DNA of 64,000 nucleotides from Vitellaria paradoxa (Eukaryota; Streptophyta; Magnoliopsida; Ericales; Sapotaceae). Both the position numbers and the translations under genes were made by a program. Of this stretch, positions 24,758 to 36,010 are shown piece after piece. A model generated the notes under the pieces. It had not been told where the DNA came from. It did no database searches and saw only the letters and a list, made by a program, of their open reading frames with translations. How positions within the stretch are numbered: the stretch's first letter is position 1; each line of letters opens with the position of its first letter. The stretch lies in assembly GCA_019916065.1 (NCBI GenBank), contig CM034234.1:4066342-4130341 (forward strand). Reading direction: 5' to 3'.

Positions 24758-25608
24758 TGTCGTACCGTCAGCTTAAACAAAATATTGATATCAGTTATTT
24801 ATTTTAAAGTACAAAAAACTCTGCTCATAGAAAATTAATCTTTTATTAATATATTAATGAGAACAATTGTGTTGTGTTGTGTTTAGTTAAATTCATTATT
24901 TGTGTCACTTCGTGTGTATATACTCAAATATATTAAAGTTTAATAAACACGTTAGATAGTAAATGTAATTCAAAATAAGATCAATATTTAATCAATGCAT
25001 TTGTAACACATCAGATTTGTGTTTTCTCAATAATTGTGTGTTTGTATCAATAGTATTTATATCGAACTCAAGTCATGTTTTCATATTATGTTTAATATTG
25101 TCATGCATTTTTATAATATATATATATATATACACACTAAAGATTATGTCCCTCGTGTGTTTCATGAATTTGTCATATTATATATTTATTTTAATTTTTT
25201 TATTAAACTTTATATTCATAATAAAATATTGATAAACCTAGTTAAATTAATATTTTTAATTAATTATAAATAATAATATAATTAATTATTTTACTAATTT
25301 AAGTATATCATACGATAAATATATTTGAATAAAAAATTGATAATTAAATTTTAAATAAAAACTTTTGATGTTATTAATTTTTTTTATTTGACTTATGATT
25401 GGGAAAAAATGATAATAAAAATAATAATATATTCGAATAAAAATTAATAATTAAATTAAAGAAAAATAATATAAAATTTGAAATATCATCCCTAATATAT
25501 TTTAACGAACAAATTGAATAAATAAAATAATGTTTAAAAAATGAATATACATGACGAATCTAACAGAAAAAAAAAGTAATAATGATTTTATTTGAAAAAA
25601 AATATATA
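24758..25608. other. Gene-free AT-rich region
   Basis: No gene is seen. Very AT-rich with a short AT microsatellite near 25117-25130. Confidence 0.45.
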
Positions 25609-25993
25609 GGGTGCATTTGGAGACCCAAAAAAATGAAAAAAAAAATCAAAAGTGAAATTTTTTTGGATTGTAAAAAGTTATGTTGAAATGATAGGTGGAT
25701 GTTTGTGTTTGATTTGATATAAAGTTGTTAAAAATTATATAAAATGACACGTAACATAATTTTAATGGAGAATTTTGAAAATTTTTAGAGTTTTGTAAAA
25801 TTTTTTTGATACAAATGTCACTTCAACTTTTAAGAAAATGTCATAAAATCCGTTAGAACACACCACCTCGGTTCGTTCCAACGGATTTTGATAACTTTTT
25901 AAAAAAAAGTTAGGCTTTTTTGAAATTTAAAAAAAATAAAATTTTTAAAATTTTTTAAAATTTTTTAAACTTTTTAGTGCTCCAAACAGCATC
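25609..25993. mobile_element. MITE, family M4 (about 385 bp)
   Basis: GGGTGCATTTGGAG at the left and GATGCTGTTTGGAG (reversed) at the right form inverted ends. The interior contains an ATCCGTTAGAAC...GTTCCAACGGATT inverted pair, the same word found in the repeats at 17.1, 18.8 and 48.9 kb. Confidence 0.5.
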
Positions 25994-26150
25994 ATAATAA
26001 TAACTACCCAATGAAAGGCGAGTTGTATTATAGAATATTTAATATAAACTCACAAGTGAGATTTTGTATGTAAGTATTCACAGAGTAAAAAAAATAAAAT
26101 GCATATTAGTATGCTAAAATGAATTGTATTTATAAACATTTGTACACACG

Positions 26151-26174
26151 AGCTGAGCTGAGCTGAGCTGAGCA
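26151..26174. repeat. (AGCTG)n microsatellite
   Basis: About five copies of a 5-base unit, 55 bases beyond the C2 gene's stop codon. Confidence 0.85.
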
Positions 26175-26228
26175 CACAACCAACAAATCATTTACAACAG
26201 TAATATCGAATTCATGGTGTTATTGTTA

Positions 26229-27575
26229 TTAAAATTCTTCATTGACAGCAAAAGTAACGGCAACTGATATCTCGCCACAGTAGGTCTTGTTTGGTAGGAC
26301 AACCCTATACTTTTGGGCTCGGAGCTCGGCCTTTCCCTTTTCTACACCCAATGCCAAAACATCCTTTATGTAGATCCTGCACAACCAACACTAGGGTCTC
26401 AACATCTCTGGAAATAGATTCACAAGACCAAATAAGAAAAGAAGTTGCAATTCCACTGGAATTTTTCCCACAGAAGTACATTAATTCAATTATAGTGGTG
26501 GAGCTCAACTTGAGCTCAACTTGTTCAAGTTCAATTTAAAATTTAGTAAGCTGCAAATGTATTTTTGCTAATCTTTCAAGCCCATTTCAAATAAATTTCG
26601 ATTGAGTCGAGCTCGATTAGGTTGATTATATATATATATATATATATTACCTAACCTAATTATGAAAATTTACTTTTAAGGCAAGGGTTGTTCAAGCCCT
26701 TATATGGAGAATACAATTTTTGTATTTATTGTGGTACAAAGATCTGTTTAAAAATAACCGCACAAATACAACATGAGAAAATTTTATTAATTGATTTTGT
26801 GACAAGATAATCTTAAATGAAGTTTCAACAAATCATTCAAACTGTTTGATTCGTATAGTAATACTTTTTAATAAGGTCATTTTTCATAGTTTTTTTTTTA
26901 TTATAGATTAGCTGTTGATAATAACAGTTTATTTCTCTCGATCTCCACGCAAATTAGAGGGGTAAAGGATGGTAAGGTTTCTTCTCTTACACTGTTTCGC
27001 CAACCAAGTTATGTTGGGAGAGCTTGTGCTTGTCCATGACTTGAAGCTTAAGCTTGTATATTTGATCTTCAACACCCGGATACTCCAAGCAGAATGAAAG
27101 TTTCTCATTCCAAACTAGTTTCTTTCCCTCTGCATTTCCAAATCTCCAACAGCAAAATAATGATTTAAGATATGAATTATAAGAAATTGTTAGGATTTAG
27201 TTTCCTGAAACATATAAATTAATTTTAATTATTTTCTCTTGACCTCGATCAGCTACAGAGCTGGTGAGCTCTTGGTGTCCATATTGAATTACCACGTACG
27301 GACACACCTTGATTGCATTGCATGGACCAAGGCAAAACAAGCAACCTGCAGAGAGAGAGGAATGGAAATTGAAAATAAGCAAACAGACGAAACATTTGGT
27401 TTTCCTCAAAGGAGAAGGATTTACATGAGAGAGAGAGAGAGAGAATTGATTGATTGATTCACAAAGACAGATTTTAAATGGGAGAATGACAAGAAAAAGA
27501 CTTACCACGAAAACCTTCCCTGTCTTTGATCCCTTTGGCATCCACCAGCAAAACTTCTAGGGTTCCCTTTGTCAT
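26229..27575 (-). CDS. Small C2-domain protein (elicitor-responsive / 16-kDa phloem protein type)
   Basis: Four exons on the minus strand: 27506-27575, 27244-27345, 26991-27129 and 26229-26376, together 152 residues. All junctions are GT/AG and preserve frame. The protein is essentially one C2 domain, a beta-sandwich that binds membrane lipids, often with calcium. It starts MTKGTLEVLLVDAKG, continues with PYVVIQYGHQELTSSVA and KLVWNEKLSF, then LKLQVMDKHKL and VLALGVEKGKAELRAQKYRV, and ends CGEISVAVTFAVNEEF. This matches the plant ERG3/phloem-protein-type C2 family in order and length. The segment between the first strand and PYVV is longer than I expect and Cys-rich (CLFCLGPCNA, start of exon 2). 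The exon 2 donor (GAG followed by GTCAAG) is weak. Some usual acidic calcium ligands look replaced, so calcium dependence is uncertain. Confidence 0.85.
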
Positions 27576-28449
27576 CTCGTTCTCTCTCTCTCTCTCTCTC
27601 TGTGATTGAGAAGGAGAAGATGTGAAGCAAAATTTGTTGTATTTGGTGAATTGACAGGCAAGCTCCTTTTCCAATAATAATATAATAATTATGCAATCTT
27701 AGAGTTCATCAAATTTGACATCAATGGGGCGGTAACGATGATCAAGTTTTTGAGACTTAATTTTCTGCTAATTTCCCTGGATTAATGAAGGAGCAACCCA
27801 TTCTTAAGCAAGGAAAACTGGACGCTTACCAAGGAATGTGGCATTCGCATGTTGAAAATTGGAAAGTCTTCCGTGCAAGAAACCACAAAAGAAAGTCAAT
27901 TTACGACTTCTAAGAACAAGTCTCTCACGAAAGAGTCAGCAATGTCAACCATTTACATGTGCACTTAATAATTATAATCAGCATATGAATGAAGTTTAAT
28001 TCCAATTAATGTTGACGGCCAATTAAACGTGAAACTAATCCTAAAGTTGTCCTGGGAATAACGAGTCGTGTGACATTGTACGATGAATTCAAAGTCCTGG
28101 ATTATTTATGTTATGAAAAGATCATGTGATGTAATCATGGCGGCAGTCTTTGATTAATTAATAAAATGAAAGACAGATTAGATGATGCAAATGCATCTGG
28201 GAGTGGGTATAGAAGTAGTTAGTTCATCCGACCCATTTGCAGTATAAAAATTGGGTTGATATATGCCCACCAAGCTGAAGCATATTCCGTTCTTTTTTAC
28301 ACCACATACATCAAACCCAATATGATTTTCTCAATTGAAATACACTCCATACACGTGCAAATTTATACATCCACTAAAAACCAGATATGTACATTTGCTC
28401 TAACAAATCATAACTATATGCTTCTGGATCTTGAAGGTGTGGGACGAGA

Positions 28450-28452
28450 ATT

Positions 28453-28488
<36 letters not shown>

Positions 28489-28489
28489 A
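28450..28489. repeat. (TTTC)10 microsatellite
   Basis: About ten tandem copies of TTTC. It ends at the edge of the M1 MITE that follows. Confidence 0.9.
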
Positions 28490-28490
28490 C

Positions 28491-28617
28491 GGGTGAGTTT
28501 GGTTTGCAAACAAATTTCAAAAATCTCTATAAATCTCTGTTAACTTTATATCATATCAACTTTTTTTTTCACTGCACGCATTACGAATTCTCAATTTATC
28601 TTACTCCAAACTCACCC
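28491..28617. mobile_element. MITE, family M1, with perfect 12-bp ends (127 bp)
   Basis: GGGTGAGTTTGG at the left and CCAAACTCACCC at the right are exact inverted repeats. TAC flanks both sides. The interior has the family word ACTGCACGCATTACGAATTC. This is the best-defined member of the family in the window. Confidence 0.7.
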
Positions 28618-29153
28618 TACAATTGATAGGAAATAATCACATTACCATCTAACCCAAACCTCACACGACAATGTAGGAGTGGCAAACTTAGACATGACAT
28701 AATAAAGTGACACGCTGTAACGCGAAATTACTAAGAGAAAATTTAAATACGACACACAAATATGTTAACTCGAAACCGACAACATTTAGTCCGGTTTTGT
28801 AATAAATTAATTACTTAACACGTTCATTAAATTTTAAAATATTTACACACAAACACGAATATACATGATTATGACTCCGAACATAACATGTCAACATAAA
28901 CTGACATCACCACCACAATCATAAGCCTAACAACTGCAAAAAAAAACCACCTCTTCCAAGAGAAAGAAGACCGTGACAGAAGGGAATTGAACCCAATACC
29001 TAAAACTTAGAGATTACGATTTGAACCTGACACTCAAAACCCATGGAAGTCGAATGTGCAGCTTATTCTCACTCTGCATGTGCAGCGTATTGGTCCCCAA
29101 CAGATGGAATTAATGACCATGAAGATTAGACCGGTGCTCTTCTTTTGCAGCTT

Positions 29154-32100
29154 TCACCCTTGTTCTTTTGAGTCCTGAAGCTGCTCTAGAGCTGTCACTA
29201 CCTCATCCATGCTTGGCCTTAACTTGGAATTTGCATATAGGCATTGGAGTGCAAGCTTGCCTGCTTTTAGGGCCTGATTGGCCGAATACTGGCCTTTGAG
29301 ATGAACATCCAGAAGACGTAAGATTTTGCGTTTATGGGTCAGATATGGTTTTGCCCACTCCACCAAGTTGTGCTGTGGAGATGGCCGGTTCATGTCTATT
29401 GCCCGTCTCCCAGTTAACATCTCCAGAAGAACAACTCCAAAGCTATAAACGTCGCTCTTGGCAGTTAAGCGACCTGCCCAAAGAAGATGCAATCAAGCAT
29501 CAGAACAATCGATTAAACCCTTTTTTGTTTTTCAGTAATACATTGCAAAAGTAAAGAGGATTAATATCCCACTAAAAAAAAAAAGGATGGAATCGATGAT
29601 TGAGTTAACCAAAGAAACAGGGAAACCGAGTGTTTGAAAAAAAAAAGGTTGGAATTTAATTTTTTTATGAAAGAAGATTCTTTAGGTGACACATCTTAGA
29701 ACATCCGTTGAAGAGCAAATGGAAGGTCCCAACAGTTCAAAAATTTTGAGGAACTTCAACTCTGAAATGTTAGCATTTTCTTAAATTGAGCGTGCACATT
29801 AATTGAATTTTGGTTTTAATAAAACGGGTTGAACCCAAGTTTAAAGTTGAGACATACAGGATAGGTCCAATAAAAAAGTGATTTATATAGACTGGACTTC
29901 CAAACACTTATCAGATATATTAATTATGTGGTTGGACGGTTAATAGTGTAAGCCTAAGGAACTCATTGTAGACTTTTTATGGGAGGGCCTAGTGAGGTTA
30001 GAGTTTACCACATATATATGGGTGGTGTCCCCTCTCTATTTTAGACAGATAAAATACACCCATAGAAAATCCGTCATATAGACTTAGGGCATAGAGAGGA
30101 AGATCTATAGCGCCAAAGTTCATCTTGAATATGAAGATCTTTTCCGTTCTCATTCAAGGATTATGGAGCAAACAGGTAAGCTTTCGCATCATTAAATATA
30201 TGTTTTTTGATGTTTCTGAATTCATATACAGGTTTATTGCAAATCTTACATGAAAATGAATGGCAAATGTTATTTTTATGGCCAAATGTCTTTTCAGGCT
30301 GCAATGCATGAAGCCGTGCTTATACTCAGTGTCCTAATTCAATCTTCTCGTGTTATTCTCTGCTGCATTAAACAGGTAATAGCTTGCTCTGGAAGAGAAA
30401 CATGACAAAAAAAAAAAAAAAAAACAAGGAAAATAATAAAAAAAGTATTAAATTGACTGAGGAACAAATGCAGATAGAACCACTCCAGAAGAAGCCAAAA
30501 GTAGTAATTGGATGAGCAGAGGAAATTTCATGAAAAATAAAGAAATCTACATGGATCAAGGAATTTATTGAAGAAACTGCATATGGAGATGTACCTGTTG
30601 ACAAATACTCTGGTGCAGCATATCCATACGTTCCCACGACCCTAGTGGAGACGTGGCTCTTATCATCAGTTGGCCCGTCCCTGGCCAACCCTAAATCAGA
30701 AAGTTTTGCATTGTAGTTCTGCCAAATTAAAGGAATAAGGTGGTGGGACAGCAAATAAGTTGACAAGTTTAAAAAAAAAAAAAAAGGGATGGAAATTGGA
30801 CATATTATTGAAGAGTGCAATTCATAGTTGCATCTTGAGGTACATACTGAGTCAAGCAGAATATTAGATGTCTTGAAGTCCCTAAAAATAACTTTTGTCT
30901 CGGTACTGTGAAGAAAGGCAAGTCCCTTAGCAGCACCAAAAGCAACATTCATCCGGAGGCTCCAGGGAAGCGGCTGAACGTAAGACCCTCCTGTTTCAAC
31001 AATTAGAAATGTCAATTACAAATTGCATACTAGGGCCTGCAGCTTGTTCAGGTTTTAAGCTAAACTTTTTTTTCCCTCCATAGATAAAAATATAAAAACA
31101 ATTTCGATTAGATTATCAATACATGGATATTAAGAACTTACTTCTGAATAAGTGGTTCTCCAAGCTGCCCTTGGGCATGAACTCATACACCAAAAGCCTA
31201 TGGTCATCCTCTAAACAGTAACCAATCAATTTCACAAGGTTTGGATGATGTAGCTGCCCAAGGTAATTGATTTCTGCCTGCATATCCAAAGATGAAACTG
31301 AAAATTAGATATTCTGATGATCTGGCATGTTCTGATCCCTTATATAGCATTGGAAAAGACATAATTTTCCAGAATGACAATCAGCACAGATCTAACCTAG
31401 CTTAGTATTAAAAACATTGGCAATTAAACTACAAATAATACCCTTCTATCTCCAAGTCTTCCTAAAGGGAAAGATGACTCATTTGACCAAATGAGTCATA
31501 AGGTGGAATTTATACTAACCAACCACTCCTTATGGCCTTGGAAACTTTCTTGATTAAGCCTCTTCGCAGCAATCACTAATCCAGTGCCTGGCTTTGCAGC
31601 CGTGAGTGAATGCTCGTCAATCCACCCCTTAAAAACTGAACCAAATCCACCTTCTCCTAGTACACTACCGGGACGAAAGTTCCTGGTGGCAGTTTTGAGT
31701 TCACCAAACGTGAGTCTCTTTATATTCGGGGACTGCAAGATCTCACCCTCAGTCCGAGGGGGTATGGAAGCTGACTTCCTAATCGAGTTACATGAATCAT
31801 TTCCATCTCTGCTCGGATCCTTGGAACTCAATCCTGCACAAAACAATGTTATATATATATATATATATGTTTTGAATGACAATCATTCCCAAACTTAATT
31901 TCAAGAAAAAACATGAAATTTTAGATTATGCCATCGACACAACAATCACACCAAGTAAGCGCCATGTTTTGAACTTTCAGTAGAAACCCCGTCTGAAGAA
32001 GGGATCAATTTTTAAATTCTACAAGCAAGTTCCAGTAAATGCACTTCAATTAGCACAAATATGAACCATATCCTACTATTTTTTTTCTTGGATTTTTAAA

Positions 32101-32589
32101 TTTAAACATTAGTTATACAAACGGACTTCAAAATATGACACATGCCCCTATTTGTTATTCTTCAGATTTTGTTAAATTACAAAATTGCGACATGCCATAT
32201 TTTATTGTATGTTGTGTGGTGTACCCTAGTGTAGTTAAAAAAAACAAATCTTATCAGTGTAGTATCAAAATTGAATTCATTAATTTAAGAGCCTTCTTTT
32301 TTTTTTGGCAGGTATTAATTTTAAACTGCCGAGAGTTTGATTTTTGATCACCAAACCTAACAGATATCAAATGATCGACCCAGAATCAAAAGTTTCATCT
32401 CTTTTCCTAGCTACCAAACAAGTGTTAGAGCAAAATAAACACGAAATGACAACAAACAATATGAACCAGTAAATACATGCCAACATACAGCATATATTTT
32501 GTGAAAAAATAGACACCGATTATACATGTAAGAGTACCTGTATTGAATGAGCTAGCGGCCTTGATTCGATTGCTCCAGCAAGCCCCCAT
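29154..32589 (-). CDS. N-myristoylated receptor-like cytoplasmic kinase (RLCK VII / PBL-APK type)
   Basis: Six exons: 32538-32589, 31520-31833, 31142-31277, 30848-30990, 30595-30718 and 29154-29473, giving 362 residues with all phases consistent. Such kinases are anchored at the plasma membrane and relay receptor-kinase signals. The N-terminus [15 protein letters not shown] has the myristoylation Gly2 and a palmitoylation Cys4. The kinase domain shows [12 protein letters not shown] (P-loop), VIAAKRL (ATP lysine), [13 protein letters not shown] (catalytic loop with Arg-Asp), SDLGLARDG (metal loop, with Leu where DFG is usual), [10 protein letters not shown] and [15 protein letters not shown]. 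The C-terminal tail after the kinase domain is short compared with Arabidopsis APK2/Kin1-type proteins of about 400 residues. Intron 5 (1121 bp) is the longest. It is likely functional, because the catalytic Lys, Asp and Arg are kept, but the DLG change is notable. Confidence 0.92.
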
Positions 32590-33226
32590 GGAAGAAACAG
32601 AGACTATAAACTAGTCACAGAGTCTGTATTCAATTGGAATAACAAAGGAAAACTCTTTTAACGACTGATGAACAAATTAAACCTACATTATGGGTTCAAG
32701 GAACTACCAATTCAACTGGAACAAGGTCCCAGAAAACCCAAATGGGAGAACTAAAAGTGCTTTCTCTGCAGAACCTGTTTGGTTTGCAGGAAAATAAATG
32801 GGGGGAAAAGAGGTGGCTTTTTGTTGCGGGATTTCGGATGAGAAGACTCTGAAAGTGAAGTGAGAAAAAGCGGACTTTTCTGCCGTTGGCTTCCACGAGG
32901 GTCCCCTTCCGGACCTTTACGAGCATGGACCGTCGACTTGCTTTTTAGCTTCTTTTTGACTTCTCTTTCAAATGAGAGATTGGCAGAAAATGAGGGCATT
33001 GATTATTATTGCGGCCAAAATAAAGTTAAAATTAGGAAACAAAAAAATATTTTCTTAGGGTTTGTTTGGATATAAAAACTAACCTTTTAGTTATTTTGGA
33101 TATATATATATATATATATATTGTTAGGGTTAATTATTATTTTTTAGGGTTAATTATGAATGAGAGAACTTTCAATTATTATTATAACTTGAACTCGATG
33201 ATGAGCTAACTAATTTGTTAACGTTC
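32590..33226. other. Upstream region of the RLCK
   Basis: Presumed promoter and leader of the minus-strand kinase gene. No core element can be fixed. A short AT run lies near 33101-33120. Confidence 0.4.
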
Positions 33227-33246
33227 AAGAACTTCCATTTCAAGGC

Positions 33247-33503
33247 TCTTCGAGGGTAGTCGAGTTGGTTTGGACAGTATGTAGTAGGACTTGGGACCAT
33301 GTGATCCTGAGTTCTACTTTTCTTTCGGGAGAGGTTGTTTCTTTTATTGTGGGGGTTGTCTAACAGGTTTCTTGACTAAGCTGATCAGTCAGAACTTACT
33401 TAGGCTCGTTTATTCTCTGTGATTTTTGTCAAGTTAAGATCATAGAGCGAGTTTCATCCAATACTTACCTCTAAGATAAAAGCTGCGGACTTTCTCGTAC
33501 TAG
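33247..33503 (+). mobile_element. tRNA-derived SINE with 20-bp target duplication
   Basis: AAGAACTTCCATTTCAAGGC (33227-33246) and AAGAATTTCCATTTCAAGGC (33504-33523) flank the element with one mismatch. The 5' part has a tRNA-type promoter: A-box-like TAGTCGAGTTGG at about 33257 and B-box-like GAGTTCTACTT at about 33310. The 3' end reads GCTGCGGACTTTCTCGTACTAG (in two parts GCTGCGGACTT, TCTCGTACTAG) and is shared with the SINEs at 58.0 and 62.6 kb, whose heads differ. The length is 257 bp. Confidence 0.85.
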
Positions 33504-33523
33504 AAGAATTTCCATTTCAAGGC

Positions 33524-34442
33524 AAACAAGGACCTGTGAGAGATACCATACCCCCCCCCCTTCAAAACAAATTCACGAGCTGACTTACCAGTACTAGACC
33601 GGGCTCGATCTATCTAGAAGTTTCGGATCCAAGTTACTTGATGACCCAATCAAATAAAAAAAAAATCAATTCTATTCTCATGTCACAGCGAGCTGATTAA
33701 AATGTCAATTTTTTGTGTATTTTTTAAAAAGTAAAAAAAAAATTAGAGAAAATTTATAAATCAACGTCATGTTAAAAAATCAAAACCTACTTGAGTTCAA
33801 AGCGGAAGCAGAATAGGATAAAATTACTGTTGAGTAGGTTTATAATTATAAAAATATTTTACTAATTTCATTTTATTCATTAAAAGTTAAAATATTTGTG
33901 CTGAAATTTTAATTTGTACTATTTTATTATTTTTTGATAACTTTTATATTTTAATAAATAATTATAAAATATTATTATTTTAAAAGGAGTTGCCTTTATA
34001 ATAACTTCAATAATTATTAAAGATCTTTCCCAAATGATTTCATAAATTAATTCTATCTCTTATATTTTAAATTTATTAATTTAAAATTCATAATTACCCA
34101 AACATGGTCATATAAAATTGGTATACAAATTCACGCTAATTTCTTGTGCTACTGTTAATGGGCCATTCAGGCCCCTCATCTTAGGAAAAACAGACTAGAT
34201 GTACGTTCTAACTTTTAAGACAGACATTAGGCCCATGAGCCCACGACTGTGCTTGTTACTTTTAATTTTTTTTCCTCATGAGGACAGTGCTTTTCCAAAT
34301 GAAAGTTATATGTACTTTTATTATGAACCGATATAAGATTCATGGCTGATTAGGCCTCTGGTTGATTTTTATTTAATATTAATACTTGCAATTGTTAGAG
34401 ATTTTTTTTTGGGTCAAATTTGTCACTCCAAACGTCACTTTG
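33524..34442. other. Gene-free AT-rich region
   Basis: Nothing recognisable is seen. Confidence 0.4.
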
Positions 34443-34851
34443 AGGGCGTTTAATGCGACGAAAAATAATAAAAAATGTGATTTAAGTAATTTTTTAGTGT
34501 TTGACGCATAACTGCTAAATTACGTTTTTTATAAATGAATAATAAAACTTTTTTATTTTTGCGTCAGTTTTTTGGAGAGAAAAACTATGTGAATAATTTT
34601 TTTGGTTCATCTAAATGATTTTATGTTAAAATTTATTAAAAGATGTGAAAATTTTTTAGGATTTATAAAAAAATTATTTAGGTTTGTGTAATGTTATTGG
34701 AGTTTGTAAAAAGTCATTAGAATACGTAAATATATATAAATTTATAATTGTTTCATGAAGTACAAAAAGTACAAAATATATTAAAAAATTTTAGAGATTT
34801 TAGAGATTTTTAAAATTTTTTAGCGATTTTCATCGCATCAAACAATCCCTT
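34443..34851. mobile_element. MITE (about 410 bp)
   Basis: AGGGCGTTTAATGCGACGAAAA (AGGGCGTTTAA then TGCGACGAAAA) at the left pairs with AGGGATTGTTTGATGCGATG followed by AAAA, reversed, at the right. The inverted ends span about 24 bases with a few mismatches. There is no coding capacity. Confidence 0.6.
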
Positions 34852-34911
34852 TATTTTTAGAAGGAAAAAAAATGAAAAAAATGTTCCTATACACATACGT
34901 ATGTATATACA

Positions 34912-35060
34912 GGCTCTATTTGGTTTGTTACAAAATTTTAAAAATCTCTAAGAAACTCTCAAAATTTTTAAAAACTATTTACTTTTTATCTCACTATATG
35001 AAATTATGACTCCACAATTTATTTTAATGTATTTTACTTTTTATTATCCTAAATACACTC
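34912..35060. mobile_element. MITE, family M1
   Basis: It runs from GGCTCTATTTGGTTTGTTAC to ATCCTAAATACACTCAT, with interior words AAATTATGACTCCACAATTT and AATTTTTAAAAACTATTTAC typical of the family. Confidence 0.5.
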
Positions 35061-35838
35061 ATAGTATAATTTAAAATTTATTTAAGAAGCAATTTTTAAA
35101 AATGACATAGGACCCACTTTATAAAAAATTTAATACTTTTTTACTCAACACTCTCTTCCTTATGTCCTTCTCTTCCCTTCCTTCTCACTTTCTCTCTCTT
35201 TTTTCTCTCTCCTCCTTAGTCCTTTCCCTTCTTTCTCCCATTTCCTCCAACTTTTGCAAGGATCAAAAAACGATGGGGCCTAGGAAAAAATTTTCGTCCT
35301 CATTTTCCATCTTTCTATTTTTTTCATTGAAACCAAGGTTTCGTTTGAAGTAATAAAAAATTCAAACAAATAATAAAAAATTTTAAAAATTTTTAAAAAT
35401 TATTTATTTTTTATTTTATTACAGAAATTACGAACTCACAATTTATCTTATTTTATTTTATTTCACTTTTTATCACTCTAAACAAATCATAAATAAATAA
35501 AAGAAAAACAATACTCTCCATTTTTTCTTGCTCCCATTTTCCCCCAAAACAAACACTCTCTTATAATAAAAAGCTTCTCCCTTCACAGAATTGCTATTTT
35601 ATTACCCTAACAAACAACAAATTTTTGTACAGTCAAACAATAACAAATTAAAGTAATTAGTATTATTTCTCAATTTTCTGTCGAATGTTTACCTTAAAAT
35701 TAAGGCTTGGCTTGGCAACCCCCCAACTAGTAGCTGCAACAGTGGCTGCTAGCTAGTAATTGCCACCTTGTTATTGTAACAGCTAATTATTGGATTATTT
35801 ATAAATTATGAAATGACCCTTTCTCAGACATTGTAAGC
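35061..35838. other. Gene-free region with a further M1 relic
   Basis: A second M1-type copy lies at about 35346-35490, recognised by ATTACGAACTCACAATTTAT and TTATCACTCTAAAC. The CT-rich stretch at 35150-35260 has no gene support. Confidence 0.4.
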
Positions 35839-36010
35839 ATGTGAATTCTTAAACCAACAAATGAGGTCGACTTTTTTGTCAGTAGGTATGTGAATCCTTA
35901 AACCAAACCAATAAGGTCGACTGTATTAGGAAAAGAAGTCGACTCCTTTTACCAGCAGGCAAGTGAATTTTTAAATCAACAAATGGGGTCGACCCCTTTT
36001 GACAGTGAAC
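35839..36010. repeat. Decayed minisatellite (about 50-bp unit, three copies)
   Basis: A unit that contains GTGAATTCTTAAACCAACAA, then ATGAGGTCGACTTTTTTGTC, recurs three times. The middle copy carries about 23 extra bases. The copies share GTCGAC sites and a CAGNAGG-type joint. Confidence 0.55.

Larger units (their letters stand above)
27576..29153. other. Intergenic region between the C2 gene and the RLCK
   Basis: A CT run at 27580-27602 is in the presumed C2 leader. From about 28675 to 28910 there are short words such as GACATGACATAATAAAGTGA and ATACGACACACAAAT that resemble an eroded dispersed repeat. I see no gene. Confidence 0.4.

Noticed and set aside
28978..29060. B-box-like words (for example GGGTTCAATTCC reversed) suggesting another SINE
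   Set aside because: No A box at the right distance and no flanking direct repeats.
29700..30370. Possible solo LTR in RLCK intron 5
   Set aside because: Some words look LTR-like (a CATATATATGGG box and a direct GGTGTCCCCTCTC leader), but I could not find matching TG/CA ends with a target duplication.
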